Of a stretch of DNA of 64,000 nucleotides, positions 53,846 to 63,849 are shown in pieces. Below the pieces are notes generated by a model. The model saw nothing but the letters and a program-made list of their open reading frames with translations. It did not search any database and was not told the origin of the DNA. The stretch is from Sphingobium sp. SYK-6 (GTDB lineage: Bacteria > Pseudomonadota > Alphaproteobacteria > Sphingomonadales > Sphingomonadaceae), in the NCBI RefSeq assembly GCF_000283515.1, contig NC_015976.1, forward strand, positions 3,070,501-3,134,500, read 5' to 3'. Position 1 is the stretch's first letter. The number at the start of each line of letters is the position of its first letter. Made by a program: the position numbers and the translations under genes.

Positions 53846-54643
53846 ATGGCGGGAGGAGCTATAGGCCAGATTCCACACGGGAGCGCCCGAACGACCGAGG
53901 AAGTTCGTCGAGCGATACAACATAGTGAAGAGAGCGTGAGAGCACTGGCCGGTCGGAACGGGATCAGCCCGACGACGGTGCAGAAGTGGCGCAAGCGGAC
54001 GCATGTCAGCGATGCGCCCATGGGGCCCCAGGCCATTCATTCCACCGTCCTCACCACCGAGGAAGAGGCCATGGTCGTGGCGTTCCGCCGCCACACGCTG
54101 TTGATTGCCTCTATGCACTGCAGCCATCCATCCCGCACCTGACGCCATCGTCGCGGCACCGCTGCCTGAAGCATCACGGCATCAGCCGCTTGCCGGCGCT
54201 GGACGGCGAGGCCGCCGAGAAGAAGCGCTTCAAGGCTTATCCGATCGGATACTTCCATATCGACATCGCCCAGGTGCAGACCGCCGAGGGGCGGCTCCAC
54301 CTGTTCGTCGCGATCGACCGCACCAGCAAGTTCGCCTTCGCGCACCTGGAGGCGAAGGCGACAGTCGCCACCGCGAGCGCTTTCCTGAAAGCCCTCATCG
54401 AGCTCGTGCCCTACGAAATCCACACGATCCTCACCGATAACGGCGCCCAGTTCTGCCATGCGCCGCATAATCGTCACGGCCCGACCGCGCGCTACAGCGT
54501 CCATATGTTCGATCGCATCTGCCGCGAGCATGGCATCGAGCACCGCCTCACCAAGCCGAACCACCGTTGGACCAACGGCCAGGTCGAGCGGATGAACCGA
54601 ACCATCAAAGACGCCACCGTAAAGCGATACCATTACGCTAGCC
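53846..54643 (+). pseudogene. IS481-type transposase, 5' part, frameshifted and interrupted
   Basis: The N-terminal HTH frame (HGSARTTEEVRRAIQHSEES, ISPTTVQKWRKR) runs from 53846 and breaks near 54100, where a small deletion shifts the frame. The DDE core continues in another frame: YFHIDIAQVQTAEGRLHLFV, HTILTDNGAQF, TNGQVERMNRTIKDAT. The coding sequence then stops at the IS3-type insertion at 54644. The element is non-functional. Its terminal inverted repeats were not found. Confidence 0.85.
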
Positions 54644-54696
54644 TGAACCGCCCCGGGATTGCCGGAGGCCCGAACTCCTGAGAGGAAGGGTCTACG

Positions 54697-55023
54697 ATGA
54701 GCAAGACGACGAACAAGTTTGCACCGGAGGTTCGTGAACGGGCGGTCCGCATGGTGCTGGATCACGAAGGCGACCATCCGTCCCGCTGGGCGGCGATCAC
54801 ATCCATTGCCGAGAAGATTGGCTGTTCGGGGCACACGCTGCTGGAGTGGGTGAAAAAGGCCGAGGTGAACAGCGGCAAGCGAGCCGGCGTGCCCACCGAG
54901 GTGGCTGACAAGCTCAAGGCGCTGGAGCGCGAGAACCGCGAGCTGCGCCAGGCCAACGAGATCCTGCGCAAGGCCTCCGCATATTTTGCCCAGGCGGAGC
55001 TCGACCGCCCGTTCAAGCGATGA
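54697..55023 (+). CDS. IS3-family transposase OrfA
   Basis: A 108-residue HTH protein: [40 protein letters not shown], then a leucine-zipper-like [20 protein letters not shown] and FAQAELDR. It recognises the element ends as part of OrfAB. Its stop overlaps the orfB ATG (ATGA), so OrfB is made by coupling or by a -1 frameshift; no classic A6G slippery run is visible in the overlap. Confidence 0.93.
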   Translation: MSKTTNKFAPEVRERAVRMVLDHEGDHPSRWAAITSIAEKIGCSGHTLLEWVKKAEVNSGKRAGVPTEVADKLKALERENRELRQANEILRKASAYFAQAELDRPFKR

Positions 55024-55925
55024 TCGCGTTTATCGACGAGCATCGCGGTGATTATGGGGTCGAGCCGATCTGCCGGGTTCTGCCGATCGCCCCATCCACC
55101 TACCATGAGCACCTGGCGCAGCGGCGCGATCCCTCGCGGCTATCTCCACGTGCTCAGCGTGATCAGATGTTGAAGCCGGAGGTGGTGCGCGTCTTCACCG
55201 AGAACTTCGGCGTCTACGGCGTGCGGAAGGTGTGGCGACAGATGCGGCGCGAAGGCTTCGATATCGCCCGATGCACGGTGGAACGGCTGATGCGCGATCT
55301 TGGCTTGCAGGGCGTGATCCGCGGTAAGCCGGTGCGCACGACGATGAGCGACAAGGCCGCGCCTTGCCCGCTCGATCAGGTGAACCGGCAGTTCCATGCG
55401 CCGGCACCGAACATGCTGTGGGTCTCGGACTTCACTTACGTCGCGACGTGGTCGGGGTTCGTCTACGTGGCCCTCGTGATCGACGTCTATGCCCGCTATG
55501 TCGTGGGCTGGCGGGTGAGCAGGACGGCGCACGCCAGCTTCGTGCTGGATGCCCTCGAGCAGGCGATCCATGATCGGCGTCCTGTCCATCGCGGTGGCCT
55601 GATCCACCACAGCGACCGCGGCAGCCAGTACGTCTCGATCAAGTATACCGAGCGCCTTGTCGAAGCCGGGATCGAGCCATCGGTGGGCAGCGTAGGGGAC
55701 AGCTATGACAACGCTTTGGCCGAGACGATCAACGGCCTTTACAAGGCCGAGGTGATCCACCGGCGAGGTCCGTGGCGATCCTTTGAGGCAGTCGAATACG
55801 CCACGCTGGAATGGGTGGACTGGTTCAACAACCGCCGGCTTCTCGCGCCCATCGGCAATATACCACCGGCCGAAGCGGAGAAACGCTACTACGCCATGGT
55901 GGACGACACTCCCACGGCCGCATAA
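55020..55925 (+). CDS. IS3-family transposase OrfB
   Basis: A 301-residue DDE integrase-core protein. HTH_21-like region: [20 protein letters not shown]. Catalytic residues: D in [15 protein letters not shown] in [13 protein letters not shown], and E in [16 protein letters not shown]. The length and motifs are intact, so the element could be active. Confidence 0.95.
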   Translation: MIAFIDEHRGDYGVEPICRVLPIAPSTYHEHLAQRRDPSRLSPRAQRDQMLKPEVVRVFTENFGVYGVRKVWRQMRREGFDIARCTVERLMRDLGLQGVIRGKPVRTTMSDKAAPCPLDQVNRQFHAPAPNMLWVSDFTYVATWSGFVYVALVIDVYARYVVGWRVSRTAHASFVLDALEQAIHDRRPVHRGGLIHHSDRGSQYVSIKYTERLVEAGIEPSVGSVGDSYDNALAETINGLYKAEVIHRRGPWRSFEAVEYATLEWVDWFNNRRLLAPIGNIPPAEAEKRYYAMVDDTPTAA

Positions 55926-55964
55926 TTTAAGCCGAATGGCCTCCCACAATCCCGGGGCGGTTCA

Positions 55965-56126
55965 AAGACGACAAACTGCGACAGCACCTCAAGTTGTTCA
56001 TCGACGCCTACAACCATGGCCGACGTCTCAAGACGCTCCGCGGCCTCACACCCCTATGAATATGTCGTCCATATCTGGACAGAAGACCCAGCCCGCTTCA
56101 AAATCGACCCGTATCGCCATTTCTTA
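55965..56126 (+). pseudogene. IS481-type transposase, 3' remnant
   Basis: Continuation of the interrupted transposase: DDKLRQHLKLFIDAYNHGRR and LKTLRGLTP, then an extra C near 56057 shifts the frame to PYEYVVHIWTEDPARFKID. The 50 bases after it (to 56176) are A/T-rich with no gene. Confidence 0.8.
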
Positions 56127-56176
56127 AGATTAATCCTGATATACTTTCATTAACCCAAATAAATTACCACAATTCG

Positions 56177-56845
56177 TCAAAAATCAATCATATCACCAAA
56201 CCCCCTGTCATCCTTAGTGATTTTTTGGTATACATAAAATCGGCTTGGGCCGGGACGTAGCTCGTAGTTTTTCATATTGTTTTGAATAAATGAACTGACA
56301 CGCTTCGTGGGACAATCACGGCCCGCCTCATCGAATATCAAATACCCTCCATCACGGAGAACTTTATCAGACCAATAATAATCATTAAAAACAGCATCAA
56401 ATCGATGATCACCGTCAATAAAAATTAGATCAAATTTCACACCAGCAGCAGCCAGACTACTTAGACTTCGATCGCTTCTTTCAGGTATGTGACGAAACCA
56501 TGACGTCAATCCAAAGCGATCAATGGATCGTACGCCTTGCCCCCCGAAATACTCGTGCTGAAATGGGTCGATCGCAAAGTGCAGACCAAAGCCGGACACT
56601 GCGTGTGCCGCGGCCATGTGAACAGCGGAAGCACCCTCGCACAGACCGATCTCAATCGTCAGCGCCAGCGCATTCTCGGTGATGAGATCGAACAAGAATC
56701 TTCCGTCCGCTAAGCCGATCGCCCATTCAGGATGGACTTCGCCCACACCAGCATCCTGTTCGCGGGTAGTCTCCCCATGGTAGGCGGCCACCAATGAAAA
56801 GTAGTGATCCCGATCGATCGCAGTGGTCGTTGGCAGAGCGTTCAC
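56177..56845 (-). CDS. Class I SAM-dependent methyltransferase
   Basis: A 222-residue protein. Rossmann methyltransferase features: TIEIGLCEGASAVHMAAAH (motif I), FAIDPFQHEYFGG, VKFDLIFIDGDHRFDAVFND (post-I/motif IV, typical of the Methyltransf_24 group) and DGGYLIFDEAG. The start is GTG 56845 with GAGGAG upstream. It is last of a minus-strand group with a large glycosyltransferase and a sulfotransferase-like gene, so a sugar or glycan methylation is likely. The 3' half is markedly richer in A/T than the surrounding genes. Confidence 0.88.
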   Translation of the reverse strand: MNALPTTTAIDRDHYFSLVAAYHGETTREQDAGVGEVHPEWAIGLADGRFLFDLITENALALTIEIGLCEGASAVHMAAAHAVSGFGLHFAIDPFQHEYFGGQGVRSIDRFGLTSWFRHIPERSDRSLSSLAAAGVKFDLIFIDGDHRFDAVFNDYYWSDKVLRDGGYLIFDEAGRDCPTKRVSSFIQNNMKNYELRPGPSRFYVYQKITKDDRGFGDMIDF

Positions 56846-56915
56846 CAGTAACTCCTCAAGTCAGTATCTATAGCAAATCAAAGAGATAGCTTAGCATGTC
56901 CACCCCCCCCTTTTC

Positions 56916-59900
56916 TTAGGCAAATTCCAGGTCGGTCACTTCAATGGACTCAATCAAGAACGACAAGGATCGCGTTTCCTGCCCGCTGGGAGGCGAAACA
57001 GACGAGGCTATCAGATCGAGCGTGTTCCAGCCAGGTGCGAGGTATAGATCGCATTGGATCTCACTGCTCACGTCGAGTGTATCGGGCAGCACATCGCTCT
57101 GGACCAGTAGCTCGCCATCCTGGACGACGCTGATCCGTTGCCCACGTTCCTGATTTCTCATCGCGATGCGCACGCGGGAATTGCACCCGTTTCCCTCCAC
57201 CTTGAGGCGTGCCTTGGTATCGCACACCCAATAGAAAGGCGCCTCCAGCCCGAGCGGTGGATACGCGGCTTCGGCGTCCGCAATGCCAGATCCCATCCTG
57301 ACTCGGGCGTAAGAAGACACCGCCTCAGATGAAGTTGCATCCGACATTGCCACGCCGGACGCCATATCAACGATGGTCAGGCTTTCCAGCAGCAGCACCC
57401 GTGGATGGCCGTCAACCGACTCGAAATCCAAACCGCTAAACGCAAAGGTCAGGATATTCGGCCCATCGATCAACCTGATGTCGACTTTTACTTCTGCCGC
57501 GCCACTCAGCGCGCCGGGGGATGTGAGCACGAGGTCATGCACTTCGCCATTGACGTCGAGAGAGGCGATAGCCCTTTTGGCCACCATCCGGTAGCGCATC
57601 GTCAGGACGGCTTCAGATACGCCTGTCGCATTGACCGTCAGTACTGCGCTCGCGGATGTTATCCACCGGACCGGCTCCATGATACCGAGTTCCGGGAAAG
57701 GCCCTCTAAGCGGACCGAAACCGCTTCCCTCCTCTAAGTCACCGATCAGCTGCGTATTCGGCAGGTGCGCCGGCAGCGAACCCTGGACCGCCGATTTCAG
57801 CACCGGACTCAGCCGGTCGCCAAGCCGGTCGCCAAACTCGACTGAACTCAGCGCGAAGCTCAGCGATCGACCATTCTCCCTTTCCAGCCTCGACACGCTC
57901 GGACGGAACGTGATGTCCGCGAAACCTTCGTGGAAAAAGTGCCGAACAACGATATACTGAACGTCGCTCGCGTTCGCGCTTCCAATCTCGACGGATACTT
58001 TCTGTTCGCCATCAATATCAATTCCGAGGACCTGGTCGGAGTAGAAATTACGAATGCCAAAACGCAATTCGCGTTCACCCTCACAAGCGCTGAAGATTTG
58101 GAGCGCTGACTCGTCCCCCAGCGCCCAACGAAATTTCGAATCGATCTGAAATTCAGGATAAGGCCCCTCAACCTCCCCGAAATTATGTCCATAACTTACA
58201 AGACCATCGATGTTATTCTCGAACCCATCGCCATCATTCTTGAATTCCAGGCTGCTGATTATCAAAGCGATATCGTTATCAGACATTTCTGAAAATTCGA
58301 TAATGATCCGATTATATCCCTTCCGCAATCGGAGAGGTAGATCAATTTCTTGGTCGCCTCCCGCAGCATACTTCAGCTCGTACTGGAGGCCTCGTGTATC
58401 GTTGACGACGATAGTCAGGCGCTGACGCTCTGTAACCATGCGGTATCCTAGCCGCATCTTGTAGCTTGCATCCCGCACTGCCTCAGCCGCGAGCACGCCC
58501 CGCGGTGCAACAGCCACGAAGGCATGCTCCAACAGTGAGCCGTCGCCTTCAAGGAACCTACTTTCTATGGCTGCAACTGGAAACCATGAGGGCGTTTCCG
58601 GAAGCAGCACCTCACTCGCCTTTTCGGCGAGATAGTGAAACCGGACAGGTCGCACCCCATCGGCACGCAGGTTAACCGACGGCGCCAAGGGCTTGCCGAA
58701 TTTGCATGTGACCAACATCGAGAGAAAATCAGCTGCCGCCCTCTCCAGACTGAAGCGGTTACGGACATGCAGGACAGCATTTGCCCCCATGGAGCGCCGC
58801 ATTGCTGCATCCCTTTTTATGTCAGCGATTGCCTCCCCAAGCGGCTCCGCGCTGCGCTGCTCAACAAGCAGGCCCGTTACTCCGTCGACTACGGCGTCCG
58901 GAATTCCGCCTAGATTGAATGTTACGCTGGGCGTACCACACGCGCCCGCCTCGATGAATGTCTGACCCAGCGCCTCTTCTTTACTTGGTCCAACAAAGAT
59001 ATCGGCAGCCTGGAAGTAAAGAGCGACCAGTCGCTCATCCTGCGCATAGCCGGTAAAGCGAACCTCACAGGGCGTTTCCGGTATAGACTTCCCCCACCCG
59101 ATGATCACGAGGACGACATCATGAAGGTCCGTCCTGCCTTTCAATGCTTCGATCAGCAACGGCAGACCCTTCCGTTCGTCATCGATGTTCGAAGCGGCCG
59201 TCAGAATGATGAATCGGTCTTGCGGAAGGCCCAGAATCTGTCGGGCCTCGCGACGGCGTCCATGCGTGAAAAGCCGGGTGTCGACACCGAGCGCCACCGT
59301 CCGAACATGGGATGCCAGCGGCTCGCCCGCCGCTTCCTTGATGAAGCGCTCCATGTAGCGGCTGTTCGTGACGATCATCAGCCGTCCATCCTGCGACGCC
59401 TTTTCGATAAGGGCGCGTTTGGCGCGAAAACTCGGCGCGATTTCACGTGGCGGAAGCGACGGATACTCCGCCGCCGTCGGGCACGCCTCGTCACAACCGG
59501 AGAGAAATTTCGGGCACCCCCCCGTATAGGCGCAGCGCCCTGTCACGATCCACTGATCATGCGCAAAGAAGACCACCGGTACGCCGAGCGACAGCAACAC
59601 CTCGAGGGGCTCCGGTCCTGAACGGATCGAATGCAGGTTGCCGGCAACGATAAGGTCAGGCTGGTGTTCGTCGATCGCTGATCGGATCAGCTCGGGATCG
59701 AACCCGTCGGGTCTCGCTCGATCAAATTCGGCGTAGCCCACAGCGACGACGTCCTGCCCCGCCAGCTGCAACGCCTGCGCCAGACGCCTGTGTGCAATCC
59801 CGGCACCATAGTTGAAGCCATAGTCGTTGAGCATCAAAATCTTCAAATGGGAAGCCAGATCTTCGCGGCGCGCTGGCATGGAGGACATTCCTGCCTCCGC

Positions 59901-62060
59901 ACGCAGCATGGAAGCATGACTGGTCAGTTCCGGACGATAGGCTTCGACAGTGCTGGTCTTCTGGTCGGCATGCATACGATAATAAGCGACTGTGCGCCCG
60001 ATCAATTGGATCCTGGCGCCAGCTTGCGCCATTCTGACCCAGAGATCATAATCCATGGAATAATAAAGATTCTCGCGAACTAATCCCCCGGCTTTTTCCC
60101 AGATCGCCCGACTGAAGAATACTTCGGGCTGGTGGAAGAACTGGCCGCGGAGCCAGCAATTCTCCAGATCGAGCAGATCGTTGAGCGGAAGCGGACCAGA
60201 CTGCAGGCACGGCAGGTGGCGGTGCATTACGGCACCATCGTCACCGAAGACATCGCATACCCCCGAAACCATGTCGACACCCTCCGTCAGGAAGGCGAAA
60301 GCAACTGCGTGAAGCGCGCCGCTGGCCAGCAGGTCATCGCTGTTGAGCCAGGTCAGAATATCTCCACTGGCCGCAGCCATGCCCTTGTTGATGGCGTGGC
60401 TCTGTCCTTCGTCGGGCTCGGAGATGTAATAGGTGATATGGCGCTCGAATTCGCGCAGTACTTGAGTTGTTTCATCGGTCGATGCGCCGTCACAAACGAT
60501 GATCTCAAGATTTGGGTAGCCCTGACGGACCAATGATCGCATCGTATCGCCGATGAAATGCGCCTGGTTGCGGGTCGGGACGATAACCGATATGCGCGGC
60601 CACTCGCCGCCCAAGGGCGCACGTCCGCCCACCGTTGCTACGGGCGACGGAAGCGACGACACAGGCACGACCTTTCCCGTCCCCCGCTCGAGGATCGGAT
60701 CGATGCGCATGTCCATGACCATCAGGTTGACCGCGCCCTCTTCTGCCTCGACCTTGAGCTCGATTGCGCAGAGACCGACAGGCAGGAATGATGAAATCCG
60801 AACTTCAGTCTCCCGGTCGTGCTCGTAGGGACGGATCAGGCCGCTGAAACCCAGGCGGCCATTGACGCTGATCGCCACGGTCCGGCCGTTGCCCCACGCG
60901 CGGAAACGAAATACGATATCATAGCGCCCGCTCTCCTCAATTTCCGCTGTGAGCAGGCCTTGCTCTCCTGTAAGCCACCGCATACCGAAGGGAATGCTAA
61001 ACTCTGGATGCGGGCCCTCTGGAGCGCTGAAGCCCGAGACGAACTGGCCTTTGATGCTTAACGCCGTGCCGTACGAACCAGATACCTCCGCGGGACCCGA
61101 CGGCAGCCCATAGCCCCGCATTCGCCCCCAGGCCCCATCTGCAAGGTTGAAGCGCAGCACCGTACTGGCGTATTCACTACGCTCCATCTCATGCCGATTG
61201 AACAGCAACTCCTCGTAACGCTGCCGAATTGCAACTATTTTTGGCGCAACGCTCGAAAAAACTTTTTCTTTATTTGATAATTCTTGAAATTCAATTTGAT
61301 GAATTTCTGACAATACCATATCTACTTCAGCATAATACTTGTCCATTTGACCAGAAAGCTGGCCAGGGCGCCGCCTATGAAATCCGAGTACAGTGTCTGC
61401 GCTGAAATACTCGGTATATTCCGCGAACCTGCGCCACAGATCCCAGTCGCCCGCAAGCTTGAGCCTGTCGTCCAGACCGCCGCACTGATGCCAGAGGTCC
61501 GCGCGCCAGAACGTTCCTTCCTGCATGACAAAAGGCAGTGAGCGACCGTCATAAAGGCCCGCCGCCATACATGGCCGAGAATAACTGATCGGAAGATTGA
61601 TCCCTAAATTATAACCATGTTGATTGATCAAGGCCACACGCCCGCCGAAAAGGCGCACCTCGGGCATGGCCCGGCATATTGAAAGACCAGTCGCTAAGCC
61701 CCCTTGAGCAATCCGATCATCGGCGTTGATCCAACCCATCATTGGGTTGCCCACCGATGGAAGTATTTTCTGAAAGCCGCGATTGATCGCGTCGTACATG
61801 CCCGCATCGCGCTCGGACGAATATGTGAATTCCAGCCCTTTGCAGGTCATCGGCAACGCGCCTGTCGTCACCAGATTGTGCCAGCGTTCTACGATCGCGA
61901 GCGTGTCGTCCGTCGATCCGCCGTCCTGAATATGATATCGCAGATAGAAGTCGCCGGCTTGCATGATGACCGAAGCAATGGTTTCGTCGATGTAGTCAGA
62001 TCCGTTGAAAACGGGCGTGACAATGCACACATCCGGTTCGAAATCGCCGTTGTTGGTCAT
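56916..62060 (-). CDS. Multidomain glycosyltransferase (GT2-GT2-GT4 with repeated beta-sandwich-like modules)
   Basis: A 1714-residue protein. Residues ~10-235: GT2 domain (DVCIVTPVFNGSDYIDETIA, NADDR at 112). ~340-455: first module. ~487-705: second GT2 (ISVIVPTRNQAHFIGDTMRS, NSDD at 573). ~738-1115: GT4-type domain (ILMLNDYGFNYGAGIAHRRL, EEALGQTFIEAGACGTPSVT). ~1180-1710: three to four further modules. Modules share G-x4-EGP-x-PEF-x-I and a following RW, as in SAPEGPHPEFSIPFGMRW, EVEGPYPEFQIDSKFRW and LRGPFPELGIMEPVRW. One chain may thus add three sugars and bind its acceptor glycan. ATG 62060 is chosen; the upstream extension looks non-coding. Confidence 0.88.
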   Translation of the reverse strand: MTNNGDFEPDVCIVTPVFNGSDYIDETIASVIMQAGDFYLRYHIQDGGSTDDTLAIVERWHNLVTTGALPMTCKGLEFTYSSERDAGMYDAINRGFQKILPSVGNPMMGWINADDRIAQGGLATGLSICRAMPEVRLFGGRVALINQHGYNLGINLPISYSRPCMAAGLYDGRSLPFVMQEGTFWRADLWHQCGGLDDRLKLAGDWDLWRRFAEYTEYFSADTVLGFHRRRPGQLSGQMDKYYAEVDMVLSEIHQIEFQELSNKEKVFSSVAPKIVAIRQRYEELLFNRHEMERSEYASTVLRFNLADGAWGRMRGYGLPSGPAEVSGSYGTALSIKGQFVSGFSAPEGPHPEFSIPFGMRWLTGEQGLLTAEIEESGRYDIVFRFRAWGNGRTVAISVNGRLGFSGLIRPYEHDRETEVRISSFLPVGLCAIELKVEAEEGAVNLMVMDMRIDPILERGTGKVVPVSSLPSPVATVGGRAPLGGEWPRISVIVPTRNQAHFIGDTMRSLVRQGYPNLEIIVCDGASTDETTQVLREFERHITYYISEPDEGQSHAINKGMAAASGDILTWLNSDDLLASGALHAVAFAFLTEGVDMVSGVCDVFGDDGAVMHRHLPCLQSGPLPLNDLLDLENCWLRGQFFHQPEVFFSRAIWEKAGGLVRENLYYSMDYDLWVRMAQAGARIQLIGRTVAYYRMHADQKTSTVEAYRPELTSHASMLRAEAGMSSMPARREDLASHLKILMLNDYGFNYGAGIAHRRLAQALQLAGQDVVAVGYAEFDRARPDGFDPELIRSAIDEHQPDLIVAGNLHSIRSGPEPLEVLLSLGVPVVFFAHDQWIVTGRCAYTGGCPKFLSGCDEACPTAAEYPSLPPREIAPSFRAKRALIEKASQDGRLMIVTNSRYMERFIKEAAGEPLASHVRTVALGVDTRLFTHGRRREARQILGLPQDRFIILTAASNIDDERKGLPLLIEALKGRTDLHDVVLVIIGWGKSIPETPCEVRFTGYAQDERLVALYFQAADIFVGPSKEEALGQTFIEAGACGTPSVTFNLGGIPDAVVDGVTGLLVEQRSAEPLGEAIADIKRDAAMRRSMGANAVLHVRNRFSLERAAADFLSMLVTCKFGKPLAPSVNLRADGVRPVRFHYLAEKASEVLLPETPSWFPVAAIESRFLEGDGSLLEHAFVAVAPRGVLAAEAVRDASYKMRLGYRMVTERQRLTIVVNDTRGLQYELKYAAGGDQEIDLPLRLRKGYNRIIIEFSEMSDNDIALIISSLEFKNDGDGFENNIDGLVSYGHNFGEVEGPYPEFQIDSKFRWALGDESALQIFSACEGERELRFGIRNFYSDQVLGIDIDGEQKVSVEIGSANASDVQYIVVRHFFHEGFADITFRPSVSRLERENGRSLSFALSSVEFGDRLGDRLSPVLKSAVQGSLPAHLPNTQLIGDLEEGSGFGPLRGPFPELGIMEPVRWITSASAVLTVNATGVSEAVLTMRYRMVAKRAIASLDVNGEVHDLVLTSPGALSGAAEVKVDIRLIDGPNILTFAFSGLDFESVDGHPRVLLLESLTIVDMASGVAMSDATSSEAVSSYARVRMGSGIADAEAAYPPLGLEAPFYWVCDTKARLKVEGNGCNSRVRIAMRNQERGQRISVVQDGELLVQSDVLPDTLDVSSEIQCDLYLAPGWNTLDLIASSVSPPSGQETRSLSFLIESIEVTDLEFA

Positions 62061-62218
62061 CGCAAATCTTTCTTTTTTGCCCCGCTCGTTACGTGCTGCC
62101 CTACACGACCGTATCGGAGTAGACGCATTCTTACTGACACCTCGCATCAGGATGCAATAGGCGGCGGCATGATAGGCTGAACGTCATTGTTGTTGAATCA
62201 CAAGATTTTGAACAGTGC

Positions 62219-63151
62219 CTACGGCTCGTATCCAAATCGCGCACAGATGTCCCGATAAGGCCGGGACGATCGCTGTATCTCGATTTCGTCAGGCAGGTCC
62301 CGGCGTGGACGTTTCTTGATCGTCGATCCGGTCCGGCCGCTGTCTCCGGTCATTCGAATGTTGCCGATCATGCCCAGAGCAGAGACATCGAACGGGAGAT
62401 TCAGGATGTCACAAATCTCCTCGAGGACGATCGCGGGGCTGGCGACGAAGTCTTCGTAACGCACCAGCGGCACGTCTTCGTACCTCCGAATAAACTTCTG
62501 AAATCGAATACAATACTCTTCTAGATTAAAAGGATGGAAGTCTTCTTTCCAGAGATTTAGTTTCAGGGCGCCAAAGGAATCAAGTGGATGCCTTATTGTC
62601 ACGACCGAGCGCAGCCTCGCAGCCATTGGTAGCAAAAGCTCCCGCAGCGTTGGCCGTGAATCGGGCTCAACCATAGTGTAGAAATGCGAGTGCGCATGGT
62701 CACGGATAACAAGGCGGTGCCCCAACGTGCCAAGCGAGGCATTCATAGTGCCGATACTTGCGAGGAAGGTGTTGACGACAATTCGCTCAGGCACCGGCCG
62801 AGCAGCCTGTTTCAACGCCAAAATCACGTCTGTGGGTGCGAAGCGGGGCTTTTCCCGCGCCAGCTCCATTGTGCTCAGCGGATCGATCTCGCTGAGCAGA
62901 ACGACGCCCGGCAACGCGGCGACCACCTTGGAAATCAACGATCCCCCGGTGCACGCGAGGTGGTGGATGGTACATGGGGGCGTCGGCTCGTGGTCACGAT
63001 TCACGGCCAGCCCGCAATACTCCTCGATCAGGTCGGATACGGAATCGCGCGAAGGGTCACCTGGATCAACGACCGGGACATCGCCAAGAAGCGAAAGGAC
63101 CTCTTCCAAATCCCTGGCGGGGTTGCGCCCCGCACATGCCTTTTCGGTCAT
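62219..63151 (-). CDS. Sulfotransferase-like protein
   Basis: A 310-residue protein. IHHLACTGGSLISKVVAAL resembles the 5'-phosphosulfate-binding loop of PAPS sulfotransferases, and RLRSVVTIRHPLDSFGALKL the 3'-phosphate-binding RxPxDxF/S segment. VRYEDFVASPAIVLEEICDIL is also characteristic. It would transfer sulfate to a glycan. The start overlaps the stop of the coiled-coil gene (ATGA). Its place next to the multidomain glycosyltransferase suggests a sulfated surface polysaccharide or glycoprotein. Confidence 0.82.
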   Translation of the reverse strand: MTEKACAGRNPARDLEEVLSLLGDVPVVDPGDPSRDSVSDLIEEYCGLAVNRDHEPTPPCTIHHLACTGGSLISKVVAALPGVVLLSEIDPLSTMELAREKPRFAPTDVILALKQAARPVPERIVVNTFLASIGTMNASLGTLGHRLVIRDHAHSHFYTMVEPDSRPTLRELLLPMAARLRSVVTIRHPLDSFGALKLNLWKEDFHPFNLEEYCIRFQKFIRRYEDVPLVRYEDFVASPAIVLEEICDILNLPFDVSALGMIGNIRMTGDSGRTGSTIKKRPRRDLPDEIEIQRSSRPYRDICARFGYEP

Positions 63152-63849
63152 TTCTGAGTCTCGGCTGCGCGCTTCTTCCCGTGAGCGCCGATCTCTGCCG
63201 CTCCCTTCCTCCCACTCGGGTGGCGGGCGGCATGAAGACTTTCTCCGGACGTCTCAGGCGCCTCCTGCAGAAACTCATAAGCAGCCGTTTGCAGCGTTGG
63301 CGCCAGCCGACGAAGCAGATCCTCAAGTCGCTCCCGCCTTTGTTCCGCGTCCACAAGGCGCAGGTCCATCGTGTTCAGGTCTTTGCGCAGCATGGCGTTC
63401 TGGGCCAGATGAAAATCTATGTCAGCCTTGAGCTGGGGGACCTCCTGAGCGGCTTTCCGCAACTCCATGATTAGTGCCTCCTGATCATTGATCATCCGCT
63501 GCATCTCCTCGAGCTTGGAGTTACCTTCCGTAACCTTGACGCCCAGACGATCGCGGTCCATCCCGATCTCCTCGGCCAGTCGCTCGATATTACGAAGTTT
63601 TGCCTCGGCAACACCAAGCCGTTCCTTGGTCGCATTATAATCGGCCACCGTTGCTTCTAGTTCGACAATACGATGCTGCCTCTCCTCAATTACGGAAGCC
63701 AGATCCCCGACCGCACGGTTGCTGTCGGCTGCCGCGTTCTCCAGATCCTGCAATTCGCCGACAATTTGTTCCGATAGGTCGAGAATAGGAGCGATCAAAC
63801 CTTCCACTATTCGGTCAGCAGTCGCTTGCTGCGCGGTCTCGTCCGCCAT
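63148..63849 (-). CDS. Coiled-coil protein
   Basis: A 233-residue protein, almost all alpha-helical coiled coil from about residue 20 to 185 (heptads in LASVIEERQHRIVELEATVA, AKLRNIERLAEEIGMDRDRL, MRKDL-type repeats), with a basic, low-complexity tail (SGRKGAAEIGAHGKKRAAET). No membrane segment. It is first of the glycan operon and overlaps the sulfotransferase-like gene by four bases. It may scaffold the glycosyltransferases, as coiled-coil partners do in some glycan systems (inference). The 151 bases upstream to the window end hold no clear gene. Confidence 0.78.
   Translation of the reverse strand: MADETAQQATADRIVEGLIAPILDLSEQIVGELQDLENAAADSNRAVGDLASVIEERQHRIVELEATVADYNATKERLGVAEAKLRNIERLAEEIGMDRDRLGVKVTEGNSKLEEMQRMINDQEALIMELRKAAQEVPQLKADIDFHLAQNAMLRKDLNTMDLRLVDAEQRRERLEDLLRRLAPTLQTAAYEFLQEAPETSGESLHAARHPSGRKGAAEIGAHGKKRAAETQK

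Larger units (their letters stand above)
54644..55964 (+). mobile_element. IS3-family insertion sequence, complete
   Basis: A 1321-bp element bounded by 27-bp inverted repeats at 54644-54670 and 55938-55964 that match at 25 of 27 positions and begin TGAACCGCCCCGGGATTG. It carries intact orfA and orfB. It sits inside the IS481-type transposase gene. No target duplication is apparent: the sequences on either side (AGCC and AAGA) differ, and joining them restores the IS481 reading frame. Confidence 0.93.

Noticed and set aside
53846..54681. Functional IS481 transposase
   Set aside because: The frame is broken near 54100, interrupted at 54644 and shifted again near 56057.
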